From Eubacterium sp. (lineage in GTDB: Bacteria > Bacillota_A > Clostridia > Lachnospirales > Lachnospiraceae): DNA of 9,249 nt. Location of the stretch: assembly GCA_017475785.1 (NCBI GenBank), contig JAFVEX010000215.1, positions 1-9,249 on the forward strand, read 5' to 3'. Made by a program: the position numbers and the translations under genes. This document shows, in pieces, positions 1 through 5,737 of this stretch; the first letter of the stretch is position 1; each line of letters opens with the position of its first letter. Under the pieces are notes generated by a model. The model made no database searches, was not told the origin of the DNA, and saw nothing but the letters and a program-made list of their open reading frames with translations.

Positions 1-420
1 GACAACACAGTAAACCTCTTTAATCGGGCGGTGAAAGACGTAGCCCGCAGCAACAACGTTTATAAGCATGTCTGGCTGGTCTTTGACAAGGACGATTTTC
101 CGCCCGAAAACTTTGACCGTACCGCAGAGCTTTGTGCCGCAGAAAGCACAGATGAAACCAGGTATCATCCCATATGGTCCAACCAGTGCATCGAGCTCTG
201 GTTTCTGCTCCATTTCATGTTCCTGCAGGCGGGTCTCCATCGGAATGAATACTGGCCGAAGCTTACCGAAAGCCTAAAGTCAAGAAACCTTGGAACCTAT
301 TATAAAAACCGGACGGACATGTTTGATGTCCTCCAGCCTTATATGGATGATGCGATCCGGAACGCAAAGATGCTGGAAGAGATTAACACCGGAAAGATGC
401 CCAGTAGATCCACCCCCTGA
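1..420 (+). CDS. RloB-like protein, C-terminal part (5' end outside window)
   Basis: The reading frame is open to the left edge, so the gene begins outside the window and the first in-frame GTG at 31 is not a convincing start. The 139 visible residues match the RloB family as I know it: a VFDKDDF acidic motif (about residues 28-34), an IWSNQCIELWFLLHF motif (about 58-72), a Tyr/Lys segment, and a helix ending in AIRNAKML. RloB proteins are found near restriction-modification and other defence loci, often beside an RloA-type ATPase; their nuclease-like role is inferred from family knowledge, not shown here. The frame ends at TGA (418-420), but the following codons, in the same frame to TAA at 463-465, read TMVHHLIETLKPYL, which resembles the normal family C-terminus. 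The gene therefore looks interrupted 15 codons early. No gene follows it on this strand until nth. Confidence 0.72.
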   Translation, partial: DNTVNLFNRAVKDVARSNNVYKHVWLVFDKDDFPPENFDRTAELCAAESTDETRYHPIWSNQCIELWFLLHFMFLQAGLHRNEYWPKLTESLKSRNLGTYYKNRTDMFDVLQPYMDDAIRNAKMLEEINTGKMPSRSTP

Positions 421-541
421 ACGATGGTTCATCATCTGATTGAAACTCTGAAGCCATACCTGTAATCAAATCAATTCTTCTCAAAGTAAGTCATTAAACT
501 AAACCCATTTTGCTGAAATCAATTTCAATGACATGTGTAAA

Positions 542-567
542 GCCCGTGAGGATCATACCTCACGGGC
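542..567 (-). terminator. Stem-loop terminator after the Ig-like fragment, possibly bidirectional
   Basis: A perfect 10-bp GC-rich stem (GCCCGTGAGG / CCTCACGGGC) with a 6-nt loop lies 5 bp beyond the stop codon of the minus-strand Ig-like fragment. Reading leftwards the stem is followed by CTTTACAC, a short T run. On the plus strand, where it could serve the RloB-like gene ending at 465, the tail is weaker (CATTATCATTT). Confidence 0.7.
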
Positions 568-572
568 CATTA

Positions 573-1082
573 TCATTTAATCTTTAGTTTAATAGTCTTT
601 TTCACATTGCTTCCGTCTGTCGCCATCGCTGTGATTTTTACAGTCCTGCCTTTACCTGCTTTCAGTGCTTTCACTTTTCCAGAAGATGAAACGGTCGCCC
701 ATTTTGTGTTGGATGAAATCCATGTCAGTTTTTTGTTCGCGCCTTTTGTTGCCTTGACAGATGCTTTCAGCTTCAGCGTTTTTCCGGTTTTAACAGTCTT
801 TTTTGACGTTGAACTGGTCAGGGTAATCTTTTTGACGATTCCCTTCATAACCTTAATTTTGTAAACCGCTTTCACGCCAGAGCCGTCCTGCGCTGCCGCT
901 GCAGTCAATTGATTCTCCAGGCTGGCAAGCATTGTATCTCCGATCAGCTGTTTCTGTTCCTCTGTAAGATTGTCATATGCGTTTCTCGCTGCTGCAACAG
1001 CAGCTTCGTCGGTTGTATTATCCAGCGAGGAAAGCTGCTGTACAATCTCACATGTTTTTTGAATCGTCTGCCCGGGATCCTT
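573..1082 (-). pseudogene. 5'-truncated fragment of a secreted helical plus Ig-like (BIG2-type) surface protein
   Basis: The frame is open from a TAA at 1083-1085 to TGA at 573-575 (about 169 codons) and has no ATG, GTG or TTG until an ATG at 930-932. Upstream of that ATG the translation still reads as protein: it contains DEAAVAAARNAYDNLTEEQK and then LASLENQLTAAAA, the helical spacer repeat common in large clostridial cell-surface proteins. After it comes a Lys/Thr/Ser-rich bacterial Ig-like domain (about 75-80 residues) with the usual TLKLKASV, LTWISSNTKWATVSSSGKVKAL and KGRTVKITAMATDGS strands. There is no signal peptide or anchor. The coding signal runs through the apparent start, so the most likely reading is that a deletion removed the 5' part and left the tail 28 bp behind trmL. 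The internal ATG has GGAG just upstream, so a 119-residue product is possible but would lack export. Function unknown. Confidence 0.7.
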
Positions 1083-1110
1083 TTAAAATCGATAGTATTA
1101 TCCTATGTTT

Positions 1111-1581
1111 TTACGCTTTCGCACCTGTCAATCCCCGAAAACCCGTCTGTCGAAGTGCCTCATAGAGAACGATCGCAACGGAGTTGGCGAGGTTCAGGGA
1201 GCGTATCTCCTGCCCCATCGGAATTCTGATGCAGCGTCCGGGGTTTGCCCTGAGAATATCCTCTGGGATTCCGCCGCTCTCTTTTCCGAACATCAGGAAA
1301 TCATCCTCCTGAAAATCTGCTTCCGTGTAGCATTTATTCCCTTTTGTCGTCGCGTACCAGATGCGCGCGTCAGGATGACGCTGCAGGAATTCCTCGTAAT
1401 TGATATAGCGGGTTACATCCAGTTTTTCCCAGTAATCCATGCCAGACCGGCGGATCTGTTTTTCTGTCAGGCGAAATCCCAACGGCTCGATCAGGTGCAG
1501 CGCTGTCCCTGTCGCCACGCATGTGCGGCCGATGTTGCCTGTATTTCCCGGAATTTCCGGTTCGTGCAAAATAATATTCAT
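1111..1581 (-). CDS. trmL: tRNA (cytidine/uridine-34-2'-O)-methyltransferase TrmL
   Basis: A 156-residue protein, the normal length for this SPOUT-fold family. TrmL methylates the 2'-OH of the wobble nucleotide of tRNA-Leu isoacceptors using S-adenosylmethionine, in the cytoplasm. Visible hallmarks are the N-terminal MNIILHEPEIPGNTGNIGRT (residues 1-20), TALHLIEPLGF, the glycine-rich knot segment FGKESGGIPEDIL, and the C-terminal knot RIPMGQEIRSLNLANSVAIVLYEALRQ split over the SAM-binding loops. The ATG at 1579-1581 is preceded by AGGAAGG (about 1590-1597), which supports this start. Its 5' side carries the 16-bp tandem array. The gene is followed after 28 bp by the Ig-like fragment, with no clear terminator between them. 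Confidence 0.93.
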   Translation of the reverse strand: MNIILHEPEIPGNTGNIGRTCVATGTALHLIEPLGFRLTEKQIRRSGMDYWEKLDVTRYINYEEFLQRHPDARIWYATTKGNKCYTEADFQEDDFLMFGKESGGIPEDILRANPGRCIRIPMGQEIRSLNLANSVAIVLYEALRQTGFRGLTGAKA

Positions 1582-1634
1582 AAGTTGTTTCCTTCCTGCG
1601 GCGGATGCATTTCAAATCGTCCATTCCGGTTTCC

Positions 1635-1793
1635 GTGCTCTCCGATTTCCCTGTTGTCTGATTTCCCTGTTGTCTGATTTCCTGTTGCCTGGTCTTTCTG
1701 TTGCCTGGTCTTTCTGTTGCCTGGTCTTTCTGTTGCCTGGTCTTTCTGTTGCCTGGTCTTTCTGTTGCCTGGTTTCGCTGTTGTCCAGCTGCT
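1635..1793. repeat. 16-bp tandem repeat array in the trmL/nth spacer
   Basis: Five identical copies of CTGTTGCCTGGTCTTT start at 1682, 1698, 1714, 1730 and 1746. Diverged copies flank them: 1635 and 1651 (CTGTTGTCTGATTTCC at 1651), 1667 (15 bp), 1762 (ends GTTTCG) and 1778 (CTGTTGTCCAGCTGCT). The core shares CTGTTG. The array lies between the divergent genes trmL and nth, ending about 70 bp upstream of the trmL start. The unit is 3n+1 bases and has no stop in any minus-strand frame, so it produces long artificial reading frames (Q/R/K/T-rich, 16-residue period), which I do not regard as genes. Confidence 0.93.
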
Positions 1794-1818
1794 TTTCATT
1801 TCTTTTTTCACGTCTGTG

Positions 1819-1827
1819 TGCTATCAT
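1819..1827 (+). promoter_or_regulatory. Possible extended -10 promoter element for nth
   Basis: TGCTATCAT fits an extended -10 (TGnTAtnaT) about 70 bp upstream of the nth start. No good -35 lies 17 bp upstream, so this is a weak candidate. Confidence 0.25.
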
Positions 1828-1896
1828 CAAATGACAGCCAAAAGGCGAGAAAATGCTCCTGCAGCCAATCCCTGTTATTATTGATGAGGTAGAACC

Positions 1897-2532
1897 ATGA
1901 CGAAGAAACAACGCGCGCTTGAAGTGATTGAGCGCCTGAAAAAAGAGTATCCGGATGCCTCCTGTACCCTCGCTTACGAGGACGCCTGGCAACTTCTGGT
2001 CAGTGTGCGTCTCGCGGCGCAGTGCACTGACGCGCGTGTGGATCAGATCACGCCGCTCTTATATGAAAAATTTCCTTCGGTGGCTGCTCTGGCGGCCGCG
2101 GATCCGAAGGAAATTGAAGAGATTGTGCGTCCGTGCGGTCTGGGACCGAGCAAGGCCCGGGATATCTCCAGATGCATGCGCGTACTGCATGAGCAGTACG
2201 ACGACCATGTGCCGACAACTTTTGAAGAATTGCTGGCGCTGCCCGGCGTCGGGCGCAAAAGCGCAAATCTTGTAATGGGCGACGTGTTTGGCAAGCCGGC
2301 AATTGTCACGGATACGCATTGCATTCGCCTGTGCAATCTGATTGGACTTGTGGATAATATCAAAGAGCCCGCGAAGGTGGAGCGGGAACTCTGGAAAATC
2401 ATTCCGCCCGAGGAGGGGAATGACCTGTGCCACCGGTTTGTCTATCACGGCAGAGCTGTCTGCGTCGCGCGCAGGCCGCAGTGCGATGGCTGCTGCCTGC
2501 GGGATCTATGCAAACATGGCGCAGCGCGGTGA
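1897..2532 (+). CDS. nth: Endonuclease III (DNA glycosylase/AP lyase)
   Basis: A 211-residue base-excision-repair enzyme that removes oxidised pyrimidines and cleaves the abasic site by beta-elimination. Visible features are the helix-hairpin-helix LPGVGRKSANLVM (residues 115-127) with catalytic Lys121, the catalytic Asp139 in VTDTH, and the [4Fe-4S] cluster loop with Cys189, Cys196, Cys199 and Cys205 in the canonical C-X6-C-X2-C-X5-C spacing. All key residues are present, so the enzyme should be active. The ATG has GAGGT six bases upstream (1886-1890). The oddity is at the 3' end: the codons from about Asp197 onward, including two cluster cysteines, form the first unit of a 43-bp tandem array, and the stop codon TGA (2530-2532) is made by the start of the second unit. 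Its C-terminus is therefore a product of the expansion. It converges with malQ. Confidence 0.96.
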   Translation: MTKKQRALEVIERLKKEYPDASCTLAYEDAWQLLVSVRLAAQCTDARVDQITPLLYEKFPSVAALAAADPKEIEEIVRPCGLGPSKARDISRCMRVLHEQYDDHVPTTFEELLALPGVGRKSANLVMGDVFGKPAIVTDTHCIRLCNLIGLVDNIKEPAKVERELWKIIPPEEGNDLCHRFVYHGRAVCVARRPQCDGCCLRDLCKHGAAR

Positions 2533-2700
2533 CGGCCGCCTGCGGAACATGCGCAAACATGGCGCGGCGCAGTGGCTGCTGCCTGCGGGATGTATGCAAA
2601 CATGGCGCGGCGCAGTGACGGCCGCCTGCGGAACATGCGCAAACATGGCGCGGCGCGGTGACGGCTGCCTGCGGAACATGCGCAAACATGGCGCGGCGCA
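2486..2700 (+). repeat. 43-bp tandem array (five units) grown from the nth 3' end
   Basis: Units occupy 2486-2528, 2529-2571, 2572-2614, 2615-2657 and 2658-2700, each exactly 43 bp. The first lies inside nth and encodes the end of its iron-sulphur loop and C-terminus. Units 1 and 3 share a form starting GCTGCTGCCTGCGGGAT from their fourth base; units 2, 4 and 5 share GTGACGGCCGCCTGCGGAAC (one base different in unit 5). All contain GCAAACATGGCGC. The order is A-B-A-B-B, suggesting some duplication by dimers. 43 is not a multiple of three, so each copy is read in a shifted frame after the nth stop. The array fills nearly the whole nth/malQ convergent spacer; no classical terminator is visible there. 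Confidence 0.95.
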
Positions 2701-2735
2701 GACAGCTCTGATTACGGAATAACCGGTGCTTCGTA

Positions 2736-4277
2736 TCAGTCTGTCTGGGCGGCCTCTTCTTCAGGTTCTTTTTCAGGTTCTTCCTTTGGCAGACGGCCGT
2801 ACAGCTTCGTCATATCATGGATCGCGCGGCAGAGCTCCTGTGAGAGCAGGTTCGGCGTGACACGCCACTGCCAGTTCTCGCCCAGTGTACCGGGATTATT
2901 CAGCCGCGCCTCGTTCCCTTTTACCAGGAAGTCCTGAATCGGCACGATACAGAGATCTGCCGGCGAGCGGAACGCCTCGCGGATAAAATCCCATGTAAAC
3001 TGACCGTAATCCGTAAAGATCGAGTTGATATACCGGCGGGCAAAATCACGGTCGTGGTCATTGATAGATTCGATCCAGCCGCGTGTCGTCATGTTGTCAT
3101 GTGTCCCTGTGTAGACGACGCAGTTCTGGATGTGACGGTGCGTCAGATATTCGCTGGACTCACTTCCGTCAAACGCGAACTGCAGCACCTTCATGCCCGG
3201 GAATCCGGAAGCCTTCAGCAGCGCGCGGATGCTGTCGGTCAGGTTTCCGAGGTCTTCCGCGATGATCCGGATATCTCCCATTTCTTTTTTGATAGCCTGG
3301 AACAGCGCGATCCCCGGCCCTTTGCGCAGCTTGCCGTTTTCGGCGGTTTCATCCGCAAACGGAATGGCGTAATAGGAATCAAGACCGTTAAAGTGGTCGA
3401 TGCGGATAACATCATAAAATTCAAGATTTCTGCGGATACGGCTGATCCACCAGCTAAATCCGTCCTTCTTCATGTAATCCCAGTCATAGATCGGATTTCC
3501 CCAGCGCTGCCCGGTCGCGGAAAACGCGTCCGGAGGCGTGCCTGCCACATCAACGGGACGGTGATCCGCGCCCATCTGGAACTGCTCCTGATGCGCCCAT
3601 GCGTCCGCGCTGTCCAGCGCGACATACAGCGGAATGTCTCCGATGATTTTGACTTTCTTTTCCGCGGCATACGCATGCAATGCCTGCCACTGGCGGTTAA
3701 ACTCGTACTGCTGGAAATAGAAGAACAATATTTCGTCCTGCAGCTCCCCACGAGCCGCTTCGAGCGCTTCCTTCTTCCGGCTTCGCAGATCCGCGTCCCA
3801 ATTCGTCCAGTCCTGCCCGTCCCGGCTGTTTTTGATCGCGCGGAACAGCGCAAAATCCTTCAGCCAGTATCCGTTTTCCTCTAAAAACGCCTGATATTCC
3901 TTCTGGTCCTGCCCGCCCTGTTCTGTAAATCTCTCATACGCGATACGCAAAGCCTTGAACCGGCTGTTGTAAAGCGCTCCGTAATCCACGCGCTCAGGGT
4001 TGCTGCCAAAATCAAACTGCGCGCACTCCGCCTCTGTCAACAGACCCTCTTTTGCCAGCGTCTCCAGACAAATAAAATATGGATTGCCGGCAAACGTCGA
4101 AAAGGACTGATACGGTGAATCCCCAAACCCGGTCGGGCCAATCGGCAGGATCTGCCAGTAGCTCTGACCGGCGTCGCTCAGAAAATCCACAAACTCATAT
4201 GCCTCTTTCGAAAGACATCCGATTCCGTATCTGGACGGAGGGGATGATATCGGATATAAAATACCACTCTCCCTCAT
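2736..4277 (-). CDS. malQ: 4-alpha-glucanotransferase (amylomaltase), GH77
   Basis: A 513-residue cytoplasmic enzyme that transfers alpha-1,4-glucan chains in maltodextrin and glycogen metabolism. Hallmarks in order: SGILYPISSPPSRYGIG near the N-terminus, LPIGPTGFGDSPYQSFSTFAGNPY (44-67), GDIPLYVALDSADAWAH (213-229), VAGTPPDAFSATGQRWGNPIYDW (244-266), catalytic nucleophile Asp294 in RIDHF, acid/base Glu341 in AEDLG, and the transition-state Asp394 in TGTHDN. I chose the start at ATG 4275-4277 because AGAGGT stands seven bases upstream and MRESGILYP is the usual family N-terminus; the frame stays open upstream to an ATG at 4449-4451, but those 58 residues do not look like the family. Two local differences: Asn297 where RIDHFR is usual, and Met396 after THDN. 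The C-terminus has an acidic tail (PEKEPEEEAAQTD) built on a 12-bp direct duplication at 2760-2783. A candidate promoter lies about 100 bp upstream. Confidence 0.95.
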   Translation of the reverse strand: MRESGILYPISSPPSRYGIGCLSKEAYEFVDFLSDAGQSYWQILPIGPTGFGDSPYQSFSTFAGNPYFICLETLAKEGLLTEAECAQFDFGSNPERVDYGALYNSRFKALRIAYERFTEQGGQDQKEYQAFLEENGYWLKDFALFRAIKNSRDGQDWTNWDADLRSRKKEALEAARGELQDEILFFYFQQYEFNRQWQALHAYAAEKKVKIIGDIPLYVALDSADAWAHQEQFQMGADHRPVDVAGTPPDAFSATGQRWGNPIYDWDYMKKDGFSWWISRIRRNLEFYDVIRIDHFNGLDSYYAIPFADETAENGKLRKGPGIALFQAIKKEMGDIRIIAEDLGNLTDSIRALLKASGFPGMKVLQFAFDGSESSEYLTHRHIQNCVVYTGTHDNMTTRGWIESINDHDRDFARRYINSIFTDYGQFTWDFIREAFRSPADLCIVPIQDFLVKGNEARLNNPGTLGENWQWRVTPNLLSQELCRAIHDMTKLYGRLPKEEPEKEPEEEAAQTD

Positions 4278-4311
4278 GTTAATACCTCTTTTCTGCCTGG
4301 TGTTGATAAAT

Positions 4312-4330
4312 GGCTGAAAACCGTTCAGCC
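4312..4330 (-). other. Stem-loop in the malQ leader
   Basis: GGCTGAA and TTCAGCC form a perfect 7-bp stem with a 5-nt loop, 35 nt upstream of the malQ start and inside the leader expected from the promoter at 4381-4409. There is no T run, so it is not a simple terminator. It may affect mRNA stability or translation, or be chance. Confidence 0.4.
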
Positions 4331-4380
4331 CGATTGTACAGCTGTCAGCCGAAGGCTTTTCCTTTCGACCATACCCTGCT

Positions 4381-4409
4381 ATTTTACACAACTTCAGCGA
4401 TTGCCGCAA
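4381..4409 (-). promoter_or_regulatory. Candidate sigma-A promoter for malQ
   Basis: On the minus strand, TTGCGG (-35), a 17-bp spacer and TAAAAT (-10) match the housekeeping consensus. It predicts a leader of roughly 95-100 nt before the malQ ATG. This is based on sequence match only. Confidence 0.5.
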
Positions 4410-4473
4410 CCTCCGGGGCGCCATTCGGGCTGCCGCAGCCTGGTAATTCATCCACCTGCTGTATACTGTTCTG

Positions 4474-4482
4474 TGTTATACT
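4474..4482 (+). promoter_or_regulatory. Candidate extended -10 promoter for the lipid kinase gene
   Basis: TGTTATACT is a good extended -10 about 75 bp upstream of the kinase start; a second TATACT lies at 4462-4467. No strong -35 was seen, which extended -10 promoters tolerate. Confidence 0.38.
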
Positions 4483-4519
4483 AACAAGGAACACACTGGC
4501 AGCTTTTTGTAAATACTTT

Positions 4520-4538
4520 CAACACGTTACATGTGTTG
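4520..4538 (+). promoter_or_regulatory. Inverted repeat between promoter and kinase start (possible operator)
   Basis: CAACAC and GTGTTG form 6-bp arms around a 7-bp spacer, 17 bp before the kinase ATG and downstream of the candidate -10. Its position suits a repressor site, but no regulator family is identifiable. Confidence 0.3.
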
Positions 4539-4555
4539 ATCTGTCGAGGCAGCTT

Positions 4556-5698
4556 ATGTACTATTGTATCGCAAACCCTTCAGCCCGCTCAGGGAACCGC
4601 AGCGATTCTCTTGAAAAACTGCTTAAAATCCTGCGAAAGCAGGGAATTCCCTGCCGCCTGTACTACTCCCAGGGACCGGCGCACGCAAGGCATCTCGCGG
4701 AGATCATCTCCTCTTTGCCCCGGACAGCTGAAGACCCCGTCAATCTGATTGTCGCAGGCGGCGACGGAACCTTTAATGAGGTGCTGAACGGAATTAGAAA
4801 CTATGAAAATCTGCGGCTGGGGCTGCTTCCTGCCGGGTCAGGTAATGATCTTGCGCGCGGGCTCGGCCTTCCCGACGATCCGGATGTTCTCATACGCATG
4901 ATCGCAGAGGGAAAGGTTCGAAGGCACATTGATCTTGGCGCCCTGCGGTATCACGCGATTTCAGATGTGCGCACTCCCGGCCAGAGTATCACAAAATCTG
5001 CATCCCGGAAAGCGTCAAAACCTTCTTCCAGGAAAGCGGAAAAAAATCCCTTCCGGAAAGCAGCAAAACCTTCTTCCCGGAAAGCGGCTGAATCCATGAC
5101 TGCGCCAAAAGCATCGCACGCTGCCTCCTCCATGGATTGCTTTGATTCTGCGGATCAGATCGCGGCCGGAGGCCTGGAGCACCGCTTCGCAATCAGCGCC
5201 GGCATTGGTTTTGACGCGGCTGTCTGCGAAGAAGCACTCTCCTCAAACATCAAGGATTTTTTCAACAAATTCCATCTGGGGAAGCTTTCCTACGGGACAA
5301 TTGCGCTGCGGCAGATTCTGACAGCCAAAAAAACAGCCTGCGACATCACAATGGACGGAGGCCGTTCACTTCATCTGGATCGTCTGCTGTTCTGCGCGGT
5401 GATGAACTGCGCATTTGAGGGCGGCGGGTACCGCTTCGCGCCGGACGCAGACCCCGGCGACGGGGAAATGACGCTGATAGCTGTCGGCGATATCTCGCGC
5501 CCGAAGGCAATCCTTTCATTTCCGGCGGCGCACGCCGGTAAGTATTACGATATTAAAGAGGTGCATCATTTCCGTGTCCGAAGCGCGGAAATTCGCACAG
5601 AGAATCCGCTCTGGGTGCACACGGACGGAGAAGTTTTTTGCAAATCACGGCATATCTCCGTGACTTGCCTGCCCGGAAAAGCTGCGCTGATTGTGTAA
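4556..5698 (+). CDS. Diacylglycerol kinase-family lipid kinase (YegS/DgkB type) with a repeat insertion
   Basis: A 380-residue protein of the DAGK catalytic family, which phosphorylates diacylglycerol or a related lipid with ATP at the cytoplasmic membrane. Motifs: IANPSARSGN (5-14), the nucleotide loop VAGGDGTFNEVLNGI (66-80), LPAGSGNDLARGL (91-103), AISAGIGFDAAV (212-223), FEGGGYRFAPDADPGDGEM (287-305) and HTDGE (355-359). I chose ATG 4556 because GAGG sits six bases before it and MYYCIANPSARSG matches the usual start; the open frame upstream to 4310 shows no family similarity. Relatives are usually near 300 residues. The excess is an insertion at about residues 136-206, between the nucleotide-binding part and the C-terminal sandwich, containing four 8-residue SRKA repeats. 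All catalytic motifs are kept, so activity is plausible. The natural lipid cannot be told from sequence (diacylglycerol is the default). Confidence 0.9.
   Translation: MYYCIANPSARSGNRSDSLEKLLKILRKQGIPCRLYYSQGPAHARHLAEIISSLPRTAEDPVNLIVAGGDGTFNEVLNGIRNYENLRLGLLPAGSGNDLARGLGLPDDPDVLIRMIAEGKVRRHIDLGALRYHAISDVRTPGQSITKSASRKASKPSSRKAEKNPFRKAAKPSSRKAAESMTAPKASHAASSMDCFDSADQIAAGGLEHRFAISAGIGFDAAVCEEALSSNIKDFFNKFHLGKLSYGTIALRQILTAKKTACDITMDGGRSLHLDRLLFCAVMNCAFEGGGYRFAPDADPGDGEMTLIAVGDISRPKAILSFPAAHAGKYYDIKEVHHFRVRSAEIRTENPLWVHTDGEVFCKSRHISVTCLPGKAALIV
5000..5095 (+). repeat. 24-bp tandem repeat, four units, inside the lipid kinase gene
   Basis: Units 5000-5023, 5024-5047, 5048-5071 and 5072-5095 encode ASRKASKP, SSRKAEKN, PFRKAAKP and SSRKAAES. 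They share CGGAAAGC or AGGAAAGC and AAAACCTTCTTCC. The unit is a multiple of three, so the reading frame is preserved. The result is a strongly basic, probably disordered loop. Confidence 0.88.
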
Positions 5699-5737
5699 AA
5701 TGCGTTCACGAGCTGTCGGCCACACCTCTCACAGGAT

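Noticed and set aside
1578..1811. A 77-codon minus-strand frame ending in an ATGA overlap with the trmL start
   Set aside because: Nearly all of it is the 16-bp array, which is stop-free in every frame; it begins with GTG and has no convincing ribosome binding site.
1612..1992. A longer minus-strand frame across the nth start and the array
   Set aside because: It overlaps the start of nth on the other strand and owes its length to the array.
2486..2700. CRISPR array
   Set aside because: Units are directly abutting with no spacers, and the first unit is coding sequence of nth.
2342..2722. Plus-strand frame through the nth 3' end and the 43-bp array
   Set aside because: It is the wrong frame of nth followed by repeat read-through; no start signal and no family resemblance.
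4278..4451. N-terminal extension of MalQ by 58 residues
   Set aside because: The extra residues resemble no GH77 N-terminus, while the inner ATG at 4275-4277 has a good ribosome binding site and the family start; the candidate malQ promoter would also lie inside the extension.
4310..4555. N-terminal extension of the lipid kinase by 82 residues
   Set aside because: It covers the divergent promoter region and lacks family similarity; ATG 4556 has GAGG at the right distance.
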